Notes: generated by a model not told the origin, from the sequence alone. Shown: positions 37,401 through 49,675, counted from the stretch's first letter. The stretch: DNA of 64,000 bases from Serinus canaria (GCF_022539315.1 NC_066316.1:97086179-97150178), one strand, 5' to 3'. A program made the numbers and translations.

Positions 37401-39569
37401 TTATTTTGAGATATGTTTCACTCCAGCCTTTACCACAGATTTATGTGGGTTTGGCATATATTCTCCTAACTGTACTTTTAACTTCAAAAGTGGATAATGA
37501 TCAATTATAGGATCCCATACTGCTGTGAAGAGGCAGGGACAAAAGGTTGGGGGCAATGTGCTGAGCAGCTCTGGCTTCAGCAGCCAGCACCAGTGGCAGT
37601 CATGAGCACCATGCTCTACCTCTGTGGGCTGAACCCGTGACACAGAAAAGAGTAGAGAAAAAGTCCACAAGCTCATGGATCTTTATTAACATGGAGCTTA
37701 TGTAAATTGCACATTAAATAGGTTACAATACTTCCACTTGGCAAGAAGAGAGCCAACCATCTGGACTGATGTGATTAGCAATGTTCATTCTAATATTCTT
37801 TGACTAAAAAACACATAGTTTTCTGGAAACAGATATACATGAGAAAAAATGGAGGATTTCTTTAACTTGTATTAATAGTGGAAGTTGTGCCGTGTAATTC
37901 CAAATCATTTGGGTAATGAGGTGTACTAATTTTTAGACCCAGTCCAGTTTAGACACACAGCATGCATATGCCCTGTAATAGGAGTGTTTATTAATTATAT
38001 TTAATTGTCATCATTTTTCCTAATGATAACTGTGTTCACCCCTGTTCATTTTGTTTCTGAAATGGTGATCATTGAGAATGGGGAACATGAATGAATAGGC
38101 AGCTGAAACTAAGGAACCATGGGTGTCTGCATTAGAAAACTGGCCTTCAACAAGCCAGCCATCAACACAGTCATCCAGGGCCATCATGTTCTGCTGGCTG
38201 GGAAAGGAAATGTTGTCCAAACCCATTGCTGCTCTCCAGTGGCAAGCAGGCTGGTCATAAAGACAAGTGCCTTTCATAAATGGATGTCTGCACCATGAGC
38301 ACAGGCTTAACTAGAATTTTCCAATTAGCTGATTGCACATTTTTATGGGGTTAAGTAATGGTAACCTCCACAGCACTTAGAGGAGGGGCATTAGGGCTTC
38401 TAAGCCTTAAAAATACCACCAGTAGGTGGAGAACAAGCAACATGAATCGTGCACATGCGCACACAACCTTGGGACATTGCTGTAACATGCAGAACTGCAT
38501 TTTGTCACTAGGATGTCAGTTCCCAAGTCCTTTCCAGCTGCAACTTTACATGTAGTTGCAAACAGAGCTTCTGGCTTAGCTCCAGAAACAAGAGCTGCCA
38601 TCATGACTCCTTGAAGTTGTAGATGGCATGTTTGGAAAAGCTGCATTAGAGCCATGATGGTAACCTCCACACAAGCTAATGCCCATCTGCAGTGGTTGTA
38701 TATTTAAATGCTCTGCAGCTTCTCTGAAGGTGTACTATGTGTGTTCTGCTCAAGGTAGCACTTCCAGGTTCAAGAAAACAGGAAAGTATTGGCAGTACTC
38801 CAGCAAGCACAAGGACCTTGAATTCTCTGTATGCCAGGGGAGAGCTGTTGAATGCTCCATGCATCTAAAACATCTCTTGCCTGCACATTCACTTGAATTT
38901 TCTTTTATAATGTGATATACTGATAAATACTGGGGTAGAGGTTAGATGTGAAGGTTCTTTGTTGCAGTCCTCTCTTTCTTAGTGCTGCACTTCAAAAATT
39001 TGATTCGTACATGAATACAATGATGAACCATTTAATTGCACATCAACCTAGGGGAGAAAACTTTTAAGAAATCCAGCTAGTTCTGTAGCAAACATTTTCC
39101 TTTCAGAATAACTGACACAGACCACATCAAGGCTTCTCAATTTCTGAGCCCACACAAAGTTCCTAAGCATAGGTTTCTTTCTTTTTTTTTTTTTTTAACC
39201 ATGTGTTTCTGGGAGATTAAGCTCATTAAAAAGGAGAAGTCCTGTAGACTACTTTCATTTTGTGTGAGGCTGGGTATTCTTTTTCTCCATCCTGTGACAA
39301 AATGCAGAATCTATGACTATCATAGACTTCACAGTTCTATGTTGCAACTCATACCCATTTTGCTTTCTGAATGTCTTCTAATGACAGTAGAAAAGGCACT
39401 GCATCTTGTGCTGCAGCTTTTTCTTTCTAGGGTCTTCTTCCTGAGAAGAATTCTTGGGCCTTCCAGGAGTACATGCATGTACAAAATATGTCATATCTGA
39501 AGACTAAGAACTAGGACATTTCAGGTAAATAGATAAATAGTTTTTAGTGAAAAGACATCTTTTACCACA
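34410..39569. other. Unique noncoding DNA
   Basis: No gene or confident element was found. It holds homopolymers at 35,709-35,719 (A11), 36,327-36,340 (T14) and 39,182-39,196 (T15), and a GC-richer part at 35,130-35,420 containing a 139-codon minus frame without domains. A 15-bp word, ATGGTAACCTCCACA, occurs at both 38,358 and 38,657. Confidence 0.55.
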
Positions 39570-39660
39570 AGGATTTCAGAAAGGCTTTTAATGTGCCCTT
39601 CTGACAAGGGTCAGATATGTGCCCTTCTGACAAGGTGTGACACAATATCTCTCCCTCAGC
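39570..39660 (+). repeat. Possible very old CR1 fragment with a 27-bp duplication
   Basis: GGATTTCAGAAAGGCTTTTA reads DFRKAF, as in the CR1 reverse-transcriptase DFRKAFDTVSH block. GACACAATATCTCTCC, which would supply the following DT, comes only after an inserted tandem duplication: TGTGCCCTTCTGACAAGG at 39,592-39,609 and again at 39,619-39,636, period 27. The duplication is certain. The CR1 assignment is weak because it rests on a few residues. Confidence 0.4.
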
Positions 39661-41088
39661 GTGTTAAGCCAGATCCACCAGCCAGGACAAAGGACCTCTT
39701 GTGCCAAAATTGCATAATTCTATCTCCCTCTCTAGATCAGTGTTTGCACATCTCTCACCAATCTTAACTAGAAACAAAGCATTTTTCAACTGTTCCACAA
39801 ACACTTCAAATCAGAAGTATGATGGGTTGGAGGGGAACAACCAATTTCATTTTGGCAACTGCAATGTCCTGCCGTCTTTGTTCCTCAGTCAGCAGCATCC
39901 TGTTAACTGTAGTCATGATGACTTGTTTCACATTCCAGTTGGGATGTCTAGTCCTTTTGTTACAGCCTTTTGCTGGAGTCTGAGGCGACGTGCCTTATCG
40001 TATGCAATGGGGAATCTGTCACATATATCACCCAACAAAAGCGTGGTGCCCTGGGAGAGCTCCAGAAACACCGTACACCCATGCTACCAAAAGCCTGCAG
40101 CAGACTCCTAAAAGAGCAGCTCCACATTTCAGGAAGTAACACATTACAGAATGATTCTTCCATTAAGATTTATGCTTAAAATAGAGGAGCCACAACCTCA
40201 TGCATCAGCAGTGTTTTCATCAGCTGATTAAGCATGACAGATGAAGCAGGCTCCTGACCTTTCTGAGGCTGAGGGGGAAAAGGGAAAGAAAAAAAAAAAA
40301 GAAAAGAGAAATGGCCTCTCTTTCACCTCCATATTCAATTGGGCACTTCCTCAAACAAATAAAAAGACACTCTTGCAGCTGAACAAGAGGCCATGCAGTT
40401 AACCATGGGCCCCTGAAGTTGTTCAATCAAGAAGGAACATGATACTTTGTGATTTGTCTGTTCATTGCTACTGGGGTGGGCCATTGCTCCTAAGTGAAGA
40501 ATAATGGCTGTCAATTACCTTCAGATTGCAGTAAAAGCCCCGGCATTCTTGGGCAACCTGTTATTAAATTGTTAACTTTCTGATGTCCACCTTATTACTT
40601 TAAACACACATACCAGTCTGACTTTAAATATACACACTGAAACTAGTAATAAATCTTTCTGGACTCGAAACTTAGGATGTATGCACAGTCTTTACCTTTT
40701 AATTATTTTTTAAACTTTTTGGAAGAGTTCTGCATGTGTAAATTTCTTTTGGTGAAGTCATACTGTGTACCCTACAAAATTATTTTATTGTGGAAGTCTC
40801 TTTAGGCTCTTTTAGGGAACAGGAACTAATATTCAGGGACAAGTAATTGTTCACCAGCTTGTTCTTAGGCAGGAGCAGCTTCTCTGGTGGAAAGTACCTA
40901 CCAAATTCTCTGATTACCATGGACGAGATGTAAACCTTCAGAAAGAGAAAAACAGCTCACAGAAAATTTTAACAGAAGGCAGAAACTTTGAATCAAACTT
41001 TGAAGTCCCAGGGAGCTGGCATAGAATGAAGCAGGAAAGCAACATGTTCATGCTGGCTCATGAATTACCATTCACTAATTCCCAAAGC
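39661..41088. other. Unique noncoding DNA
   Basis: This contains a 136-codon plus-strand frame (39,701-40,111) with no recognisable domain and an A12 run at 40,289-40,300. No transposable element was recognised. Confidence 0.5.
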
Positions 41089-41142
41089 AATGTTTTTTTC
41101 AGTCAAAATGTTTTTTTCAGTCCCAATGTTTTTTTCAGTCCC
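41089..41142. repeat. 18-bp tandem repeat, three copies
   Basis: AATGTTTTTTTCAGTCAA at 41,089-41,106 is followed by two exact copies of AATGTTTTTTTCAGTCCC at 41,107-41,124 and 41,125-41,142. Because 18 is divisible by three, the 66-codon plus-strand frame through it (41,026-41,226) shows a repeated NVFFSP hexapeptide. Each unit resembles a polypyrimidine tract followed by CAG. Confidence 0.95.
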
Positions 41143-42147
41143 TTTTCAGAGCAGGGATTTGAACAAAAAATCCCTTACCTCGTGCCTCATTTTTTTCCCC
41201 TTCTGTTCTCCACCAAAAACCGTTAAAGCTCCATGATCATCCCAAAGGAGAGCAAAAATACAGAAATATGTCTGCAGAATTTTACTAGAACGGACTAGCA
41301 GCTCTATATTCAATTTTAGGCAGATGGCAATCTGGAATTGTTCATCTATGTGAAGGCTCTGAGACAGCTGGATTAGGAGTGTGGTTACTTTGAGCTTTTC
41401 TGAAGGCACTGAAAAAGTCACCAGCAGAATAGACTATTTCCAAGTGCCAATATCTGCTCCATGCTTATATTGATAGAACATAGGGAGAAGAGCATGTAAT
41501 TAGGTTTGTAATTTCATTAAGGGATTCTGTGGTCCCCCTCTCAGGACAACTCAGCCCTCTAGTTTGCCAGTTGCTCTGGAGAACCACTGTCATCTACTAT
41601 TTATCTAGTGGGAAAGTAAGCACTTGGCTAACCAAGTGAAAACAATACATCTACTCTTTGTCAGCCAATGTCAAGACCTATTAAAAAATACAATAATTCA
41701 GATAAATATTTTCAGATGTTTTCTATGCATGCTGGTTTATTCTATTAAGTAGAGTTTAATCAGGCTGACTGTTTCATTTTTAAATGCAATAAATTAATCC
41801 TGAAAAGTAAAAAAGTACACAGAATTGTTGCCAGGTCTGCAACTGACAAATAGAAATGGGAATTTTTCTTCTGTGGAGCATTTATCTTCCTGTGATGGAT
41901 GCAAATTATGAAAACTGCTTTTTAAGGGAATGGAAAAGGCATAATTTAAAAAATTTAAAATACACTACAAAAATATTACTTTACAATTTTTAACTTCAGT
42001 TTGTTGAACTAAATCATCATGTTACATTTTTGCTCCATTAAAGAATTGGCATTACCTGGATTAGTCACTGCAGTATCCCGTATTCGTCATGTTCTATTTT
42101 CTACCACGAATCTCCAAATTTCAAGACATCAAAACCAAAACTTTGAG
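41143..42147. other. Unique AT-rich noncoding DNA
   Basis: No gene or element was recognised. Confidence 0.5.
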
Positions 42148-42187
42148 CTTGGTCAATTGAACATAAACTTGGTCAACTGAACATAAA
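42148..42187. repeat. 20-bp tandem duplication
   Basis: CTTGGTCAATTGAACATAAA is followed immediately by CTTGGTCAACTGAACATAAA, with one difference. This is a simple local duplication. Confidence 0.95.
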
Positions 42188-43489
42188 CAAAAGTAAAACT
42201 TGTCCAGAATCAAATGTTGCAGTTCCAATTCAGACTTCTTAATCCCATAATGTTATGTTAGTTTTCCCTGATACAAATCCCAAAATCTTACAAAATCTGA
42301 ATTTCCCTAAAAGATTTTCTCTCTGTGCTGTGTGTAAATCTGAAGCCAGGGAGAGATCCAGGAAAGTGAAGTGACTGAGAGAGCAGTTTACCAACTTCTC
42401 AGTCACCTTATTTACACAAGAAATAGGCTAAGTGGTTATTTTTGAGACTCATATTTTGCAGCAATTCACCCAGGGATGCCTTCTATTTTCCCAGTGAACA
42501 GATTTTTGATGTGTTAGAGGCTTTAGGGTACTCTCACCAAAGCCCATTGTTTGCAGGGGTCTCAAGTAGTGACTGATGCTTTTACTGTCCAGGAAGGACA
42601 GAGGTCAGAGTCACAGTTGGAGGTTTAGCCTGTGACAATGCTTTTGTGACAGTGTGGGAACAGCCTGACTAGCAAAAAGAGGACATTGTGTCTGTGCCTA
42701 TTCTCAAGTTAGAAGTTGTCTTGCCAGGCTGTTTCAGCTGTTGGTAAAATAATACATTAAATTATTGTATTGCAAAAAATGTGCATCATCAGATGCAAAT
42801 TGGATTCATGAAGACAATTCTAGTACAGAAATATTCTCCACAGTGTAACTTTGCTCCTCTTCATTGCTATGGCCCAAAGTAAAGATCTCCTTGCTCCAAT
42901 CTTTCTTTAGAGAGACACAAAAGAATAGCTGCTCATGTCTAGGCAGTGTAGGCCCTCATGTTAAATGTTTTACTTACAACAGGAAACAGTCCATCATCAC
43001 TAATAAGTCTCATAAAAACTGATGGTGTTTAAAACAGGAGCTTCCCACTCTGAAAGAAATATCTCCTACTCTCTTCCCATCAGAGAGAGAGCCCATCCCT
43101 TCCTGCTGGGACACCCAATGAACTTTCCTTGCCTGATCTTCAGTGTCAGAAATGAGAGGAATAAAGAACTTCTCATAACAGGACACAGGTGATTCCTTCT
43201 CGCTTACACCAACTCACATTCACCATCATGAAAAATCACATCCATTCATAATCTGTTCTGAGCTGCATTTCAGTAGGAATGAAGCAGCCTTTCCTTCTCC
43301 TCTTCCCCTCCTATCAAGCACCAAAAAGAGCTGAGCACGCATTCTGTATCCTGGGCACCTCTTCATGGAAGATAACCTCCATTGTTGTGCTTCACAGCTC
43401 AAGTATCTAGTGCATTATCAACCTGAAAGGATGTTTAAATCCTGGATGTTTAGGGTCCACAATCCAGAAAATTTGTTTTGTTCAACTGC
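42188..43489. other. Unique noncoding DNA
   Basis: No gene or element was recognised. Confidence 0.5.
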
Positions 43490-43612
43490 AGTTTTCCTAT
43501 GCGACATTAGATAAGTTATGGAGCCTTTCTCAGCTCTAGTTTACTGTCTGTGAAAGGCGGTAATTTACCTGCTCCTCTCAGAGAATTTGAAGTTTGTGAG
43601 GCACTCAGATAT
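43490..43612 (+). repeat. MIR-like SINE fragment
   Basis: The blocks occur in MIR order: TGCGACATTAGATAAGTTAT, GGAGCCTTTCTCAGCTC, TAGTTTACTGTCTGTGAAA, then TAATTTACCTGCTCCTCTCA and TTTGTGAGGCACTCAGATA. These correspond to the MIR core 'GTGACCTTGGGCAAGTTACT', 'TAACCTCTCTGTGCCTCAGT', 'TTCCTCATCTGTAAAATGG' and the block after it. The tRNA-like head is not readable. MIR-type elements are ancient in amniotes, so such a copy would long predate birds. Confidence 0.6.
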
Positions 43613-45500
43613 TACAACAACAGTGTGCACACCAACTGCAACCCATGCATTTAGGGGTGCCCCATTTTGGCTAGGTAGACCAGAGAATCTGGCCCTCCAT
43701 CAACACAATCAGAACAAGAGAAAGGAAAGCTGGATGGCACACTGTGAGGTTCTGCAGTCATTCTGGAAATCACAGCTACCTCACATGTGCCCATTCCAAA
43801 CAAAATTTAGGAACCTATTTTCATGTTAGTCAACATAAGTTTTCTGGTCAGTAAATATTTGTATTCATGATTATTTCTACTCGGAAGTCACAGATGTTAT
43901 TCACATTTAATCTGGAACAAGCAGTATTTGTCCCAACAGAATTCTCTGTTTAACTGATACTCAATACCAGGGGTGAAAAAAGCAATCCTTATATTGCCTA
44001 CCAGGTACAAAAGCAGAAAGTTTGAATGCAAGCAAGAACAATTGTTATGAGCTAATGACTGTAACTATTTGCTGTTCTTCACTCTTCTGCCTCTCATAGA
44101 AGTTTTAGGTATATGATGAGGGAGTCAAAACGGCTCCAGAAACTTTAGCGATCTGTCATATACTGCAAGTGTGAACAGCCGAAATGATCAATGTTTGAAC
44201 ATGCTGTGTGATGGTAATTGACACAACAAAGAAAGCTTTTACCCATACTGAATAATTAAGGATAATCAATATATTGGCAGGATTGATTCACTGCTGATCC
44301 ACAAACAAGGAAAAAGCCATATTCCTTGAATCATTTATTTACCATGACTGGTTCTGTCATATCAAACTGCAGTGCTGCAATAGCACTTTATAAATGAGCA
44401 TTGATTTTCATCAAGCATTTAGTGCAAGTTTACACTACAGTCAGGCTATTGACATGAGTTACTTCAGAAACAAAGACAAATGTCTATTTTTCAGACTGGA
44501 GTCACAAATCCCATCTTCAGCTGGAACAATGGAAGAAGGTATAGAAGCAACATGCCAAAGAGCAGCAGTTCTTAAGGCATTAGGAGAGACTGTCGTGATC
44601 ACACAGCCTGTACAACTACCTCTAAAGTTAGATTTTCTTGATGTATTACAAGTTTAGAGAAAATGAATAGCACATTGCACTAAATTTCATGTTAAATATG
44701 TAGTTGTCCATGCATAATATAGCTATTTGATAGAATATGTTAATTATAAAACACAAGCTTGTCTATGGCTTCCTTACTTTCAGGTGTTCTGTTTTTCCTC
44801 CTTGCTGATCATTTTGACACTTCTCTCAGGTTTCTCCAGATTAATCACTTGTAATCTCACAAGCAGTGTTTGGTATCATCTAGATAAGCTATCTTTTTGT
44901 ATGTTTTCCATGGATACCTCACTGATTAAATAACTTGCTTTAAAAGTAGTCCCTTTTCCTTCTTCCTTTGCACTGATGTATTCAGCACAATCCATTTCCT
45001 AATCACTGTTGTCATTTATCTCTTCGTTTTACCTTGTCACCTACTTAATTCCACTAGAGGCATTTCTAACATCTCTGTCTAATAATCTCCGCTAACAATG
45101 CAGAACACTATTAGCATAACAAGCATTTCCCATCTGCACAAATGAGACTCCTTCTCATCAGTCTGAAAACTAACTACTGTACATAAAAATAGCCAGGAAT
45201 CATTAGAATTAAAGGGAGAACACATTCCCCTGCAAAAAACTTCTTCTCTTTCTACTCCTGGTGTTACCCACTTCAACTGTCTGTAAGATAAAGTCTACAA
45301 GTCCAGGATCGAGCACAAGGTCCCTGGCACCTGTCCTGTTTAATGTCAATATGATCCCTAACACTGTTTTGAGCAAAGAAAAACTCAATGATGCCCAAAA
45401 GCATTGCAGAGGTTTAGCATAAACCATGGGCTCATCTCAGTGGGCAGTGTGAAGATGCACGCTGTTCCACGGGGGAGCACAGTTTTCCTGTCTAGACCAT
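43613..45500. other. Mostly unique noncoding DNA
   Basis: No gene was seen. Near 45,300-45,365 CCTGTCCTGTTTAATGTCAA resembles the plus-strand 'PVLFN' block of CR1/L2 reverse transcriptase, but support is too weak to annotate separately. Confidence 0.45.
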
Positions 45501-45893
45501 TGTCATGGCTTAGGAATTCAGTCCCCAGTTCAGTGCCCCCACTGCCCCCCATGTCCCCTCCAACTGCAGGCACAAAGGCAAAACATAGGTTGAGATAAGA
45601 ACAGTTTACTCGGAACAGCAATGAGATAAGAAAATGAACAGCAACAGCAACAATACTAATAATAAAATGTGTAAGAAAATAAAATGTTCTCATGGACAAA
45701 CATCCCCAGCAACAGAAAATGCTGGATGCCTCCCTCCACCATGTTTTCTCATCCAGAAGGAGCCCCTTATCACTGGAAGAGAGCCCCTGCCTCCAGTCCC
45801 AGCAATGCTATAGAACAACATTGGGTCCTTGCCATGCCCCCTCCCAGTTGCTGCAAAAAATTAACCCTGTCCTGGCTGGAAGCAGGACAACAA
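45501..45893 (-). mobile_element. Avian endogenous-retrovirus LTR, both ends present
   Basis: The plus-strand reading starts TGTCATGGCTTAGGAATTCA and includes CAGTGCCCCCACTGCC, GGTTGAGATAAGAACAGTTT, AACAGCAACAGCAACAATAC and, at the far end, AATTAACCCTGTCCTGGCTG plus AGGACAACA. Both terminal patterns of the family are present, so this is an almost complete but internally shortened solo LTR on the minus strand. The poly(A)/R-region-like block lies in the 45,590-45,615 stretch, read in reverse. I could not find a convincing flanking target-site duplication. It belongs to the same family as 24,477-24,705. Confidence 0.83.
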
Positions 45894-47968
45894 CATATAT
45901 CTCTACTCCACACCCTTGAGTATGACTCAAACCTTAAGGAGTTAAAGGGAGACTTGCCAAGGAATGTAGCTGGACTATGGACCTAGCCTCCCTTCTGCCT
46001 GGATAGCTGCAAAGGTGCAAAATGTCTGCATAAATTGAGGTGACACATTTATGTTCTTATTATCTTTGGAAGAATTTCCATCAAAAGCAGAGACATAGAT
46101 GCTGTCAGACCCTTATATCTGTGTCCTATAAGGCAAATTAATTAGTTCCTCAAAGCAACAGAGTCAGGTGGCACCCAAGAGACATCATTAGTCACATCCT
46201 GTCCCATATTTACCTGGACTTCTAGTGTGGCAATGTCCTTGATCTCAGTAGAAATCTCAGGAAAGAAATTGTTTAAAAAAGGCTTTGCCTACACCTGGTA
46301 AATTTGATCTGAAAAACGTAGACAAACACTGATATGTTCTTTTCTTCTCTCTTTGTCTACTCTCTGGCAAAGACCAGGCACAGCTGATGACAGAGTCTGT
46401 GCAAGGTTCTATTGACTGGCACTCAGGGTGAGGCCACCTGCCATGGGACAGACACTTCAGCCATAAGGTTTCCCTGCCAGGCAACAACAGAAATAAAGAG
46501 GCCTTGGACTTGTCTGTTTGCTGGTATTGATGTAGCTAAAAGCCTGCAGGTCTCTGGGCACATCTGAATGTGTGGCTGAGGTATATTCCTGGTGCTTCTG
46601 GTGCCCAGGGTGCAGGTAACAGAGACAAGCTTTGGTCTGCCAGCCCTGTGGCCTGCTCTTCCCCAGAACATGATGTCATTCAGCTCTGGAGACACTGGAG
46701 TTCATCCCTTCATGAGAATCTTCACTACACAATATTTACAGATTATTATTAAGGCACTAGAAACCACGATAGTTGATAACCTCGAGCTTAGTGTCATGTG
46801 CCACATATTTTCAGACCAAAAGAACAAATTTTAACTAGAGACACTCTTCAAACAGTAGGTGAAAAACACAAGGATTTAAATCAGGAATTGGATAATGCTA
46901 AGCGGCTTTCATCTAATTTAATTACAGATAAAGTTTTTTCTTAATAATAAAATTAAATTTATGGAAATCAATCTAAAATTGTGATTGTTTTTTAACAATT
47001 AGAGAAAAATATTTTTATTTTATTTTATAAATTGACAACACTTCCAGGCTATAAAACCCAAAAGAAAGTTTCATCATTACTGTGTTCTGACCCATATCTC
47101 AGGCTGGAAATACCTGTTTAATCTTGTTCCTACCAAGAAAAGCCTAAACCCATAAATTAACAAGGATCCATGTACTAGTTATTGGTATCAATAATGTCCA
47201 GTTCATAAGTCTTTTGTTATCAAATTTAAGTATACAGACAAAAATCTGACATTTTCCCACATCTCTTTATCCTCAGCATATGATGGAAATTATTACTTCC
47301 TTAAAATATAAAATAAATTGTTGAAATTTTGAAAGGTTGTTGAAATTGTTCTTCAAATCCCATGTCCTCATCAGTTTTCTTAACGTGCTTCTTAATTTAA
47401 ATATACATGATTTCTGAGATACTCATTAAAATGTTGTGGTTTCTACAGGAACAATGAAGAAATATTTCCAGTTTTTAGACACATTGTTCTTATAGTGTGT
47501 CTGTTGTGTTGCACTCATGCACAAACACAGAAAGAATATATATTTTAGTCTTATATATGACACGAGTGAGAATACCTGCTGTGTTTAATAAGTATATTGT
47601 GTGTCTATGTTTATGCATGTTTGTGTTGAATTCAGACATCATTTTCTTTTTGGCTTCTTTTGCTTTTCAAGTGATGACTTATTCAGAAGCTGGGTCAAAG
47701 CCCTGCTTGACTGGTTTTGAGAGACAACCGCTCGGGCAAATGAAGTCAACAGGATATTTTCAAATACATAAAAGCATTTAGAAAAAAACCTTCAAAATGT
47801 TTTGTCTTTAGTGTCACCCTGATAGAGATATATAATTAAACTGCAAAAATATTCTAAGACTCAGTTGTATAATTCTTCTAGAGATATTCCTGTTAAGTAG
47901 CTACTGATACTGAACGTTGTTCCCACTTTTTTCCCCTTTCATTTTCTTACATACATGTATTTATATAT
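45894..47968. other. Unique noncoding DNA
   Basis: The 46,380-46,690 part is GC-richer, with antiparallel short frames and no domain. 46,850-47,400 is very AT-rich. No element was recognised. Confidence 0.5.
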
Positions 47969-48030
47969 TACTGCTCTAGTACTGCTCTAATACTGCTATA
48001 TTACTGCTATATGTATATATTACTGCAATA
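47969..48030. repeat. 11-bp-period tandem repeat
   Basis: TACTGCTCTAG, TACTGCTCTAA, TACTGCTATAT and TACTGCTATAT run head to tail from 47,969 to about 48,012. A degraded fifth unit, TACTGCAATAT, lies at 48,020-48,030. This is a small decaying minisatellite in AT-rich DNA. Confidence 0.85.
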
Positions 48031-49408
48031 TTTGCATGTATGTATGCATGTATAATTTTAGTTCATCTACTACCACATCATATGACATGGATTTAACTTT
48101 TCATGAGGTTTTACTTTGAAAAATCACCAATCCCAGGATTCTGAATAGCTGGATACACACAACATGTAGATGTCTAAGGACTTCTAAAAAAATATCTATA
48201 AACTAGGTGATGTGACAAATTCTCTGAATAAATGCAGGATTTAGCATGTTGAGCAGTGTTATATATGACAACATTATCTTCTTCTGCTAATGTTTGTTTA
48301 CATATCAGAGTTGTTTTTTTTTTTTTTTAGTTACATGTGCCTTAAAGGGGAGAATATTTTTATGGCTTTGCACAGTAGACCTCCACTCCCTTATTTACAA
48401 TCACTGAGATGGAATGTGGAGATACTGACTTCAGTGATATTTGGATCAGGCTCTCAGACTGTAATTGGACACGCTGAAATCTCTGCTAGAAAAGTTCCTT
48501 AAGGCTACTTCAGGGGACTTAACCTAAATATGGCTTATAGGGCTTTTAGGAAGGCAGAAGCTTGGATAAGAGAGCTTCTAAGACACATGCCTTTCTTGTT
48601 GCTGAACAATGTGAACATTTAATTTTTCCTACACATCTCCTCCTCTTCTACTGCCTGTCAGATAAAAAAAGGCTCACAGATGGTTTTGTGGGGGAGATAA
48701 AAGACCCTCTTTTAACCTCTACCCCACCCCCCAAATAGCTGCATACCCACTGTGAATTTATCAGAAGCCTTATGTGAGTTTCAAAACTTTTGCCAAGTCC
48801 ACATTTTCTGTTTTACCAAAAATCTAATTTCAGATTTCATTCTTTTAATTAACAGATCACAGATACTACTTTAATTAATTATGCCCTAAAAAATTAAATC
48901 AGCTAGATGTGGGTGCTTCCTTTTCTGCTGAGATCACTTGGAATTACAGTATCAGCACAAATGTTCACTGATGGAGAAGACCTGTCCACTCTTGTGATGA
49001 ATGGGATCATTCTTTAAGCACTGTATTGGGCTCAGTTGACCAGATCTCTTCTAGACTTACACAAGGACAAGAAAATTTCCCTAAGGAGTTCCACGTCTGA
49101 GTTCCTAATCCTGCTCTACTAAAGTCAATCAATTTTAAATTCTAAATTTTGCCACTGGTTTCAATGCAAAGTTGAAACTGATTTCAGGGAGCTCCAGATG
49201 AACATTTTCCATCTAATGTGTGCAGATTTACCTTCAAGCAAACAGTACAGATGTCAAGTTCAAAATTCTGAAGTTGTTTGCCCAAATTTCAGCATTGTAC
49301 AACATTACAGTCTTGTACTACATGAGGTATAGAGAAGTCATTCTACCTTCAGGATTGTCACCTGTGCATTTTTCTTGTATTACAACAGAACCAGGCTGAT
49401 GTGTCTAA
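48031..49408. other. Unique noncoding DNA
   Basis: It includes a short ATGT/GCATGTATG stretch at 48,033-48,053 and a T15 run at 48,314-48,328. No gene or element was recognised. Confidence 0.5.
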
Positions 49409-49450
49409 CATGAAAAAAGGCACTTCTAATCTGAAGTGCCTTTTTTCATG
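49409..49450. repeat. Perfect 18-bp inverted repeat with 6-nt spacer
   Basis: The left arm is CATGAAAAAAGGCACTTC (49,409-49,426), the spacer TAATCT, and the right arm the exact reverse complement (49,433-49,450). Pairing stops at the next base on either side. As RNA from either strand it would form a stem without mismatches. The shape resembles a bacterial intrinsic terminator, but nothing else here is bacterial. Alternatives are a small foldback element, a templated-repair palindrome or a regulatory hairpin. Confidence 0.95.
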
Positions 49451-49675
49451 ACCTGTTGAAAACACTAACATTTAGTCTTGTTCTGTGCTCATTTATCTCA
49501 CTCCCTTCTCTGCGCCTTAGTGAAAGGCTCAAAAATCAGAGAAAAAGAATATTCCTAACCAAGGCAGGATATCAACAGTTTAAATAATTCTTGGCCCACA
49601 GCAAATTAATGGAAAATCATGTTACCACTTCAATTCATACAGAAGTTCTGAAGCTGAGAACAGTTAAAGAACTGT

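Noticed and set aside
38358..38671. 15-bp word ATGGTAACCTCCACA occurring twice 299 bp apart
   Set aside because: It is short, the flanks are unrelated, and no element structure lies between the copies. This is within what chance or old decay could give.
39701..40111. 136-codon plus frame
   Set aside because: No recognisable domain, an antiparallel frame over the same DNA, and no exon boundaries or repeat similarity.
45501..45893. Flanking target-site duplication for the LTR
   Set aside because: The bases before (GACCAT) and after the element do not match for 4-6 bp under any end position I tried.
49409..49450. Reading the hairpin as a bacterial rho-independent terminator
   Set aside because: The window is clearly avian. 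The T run is inside the stem and the element is symmetric, so no terminator is called.
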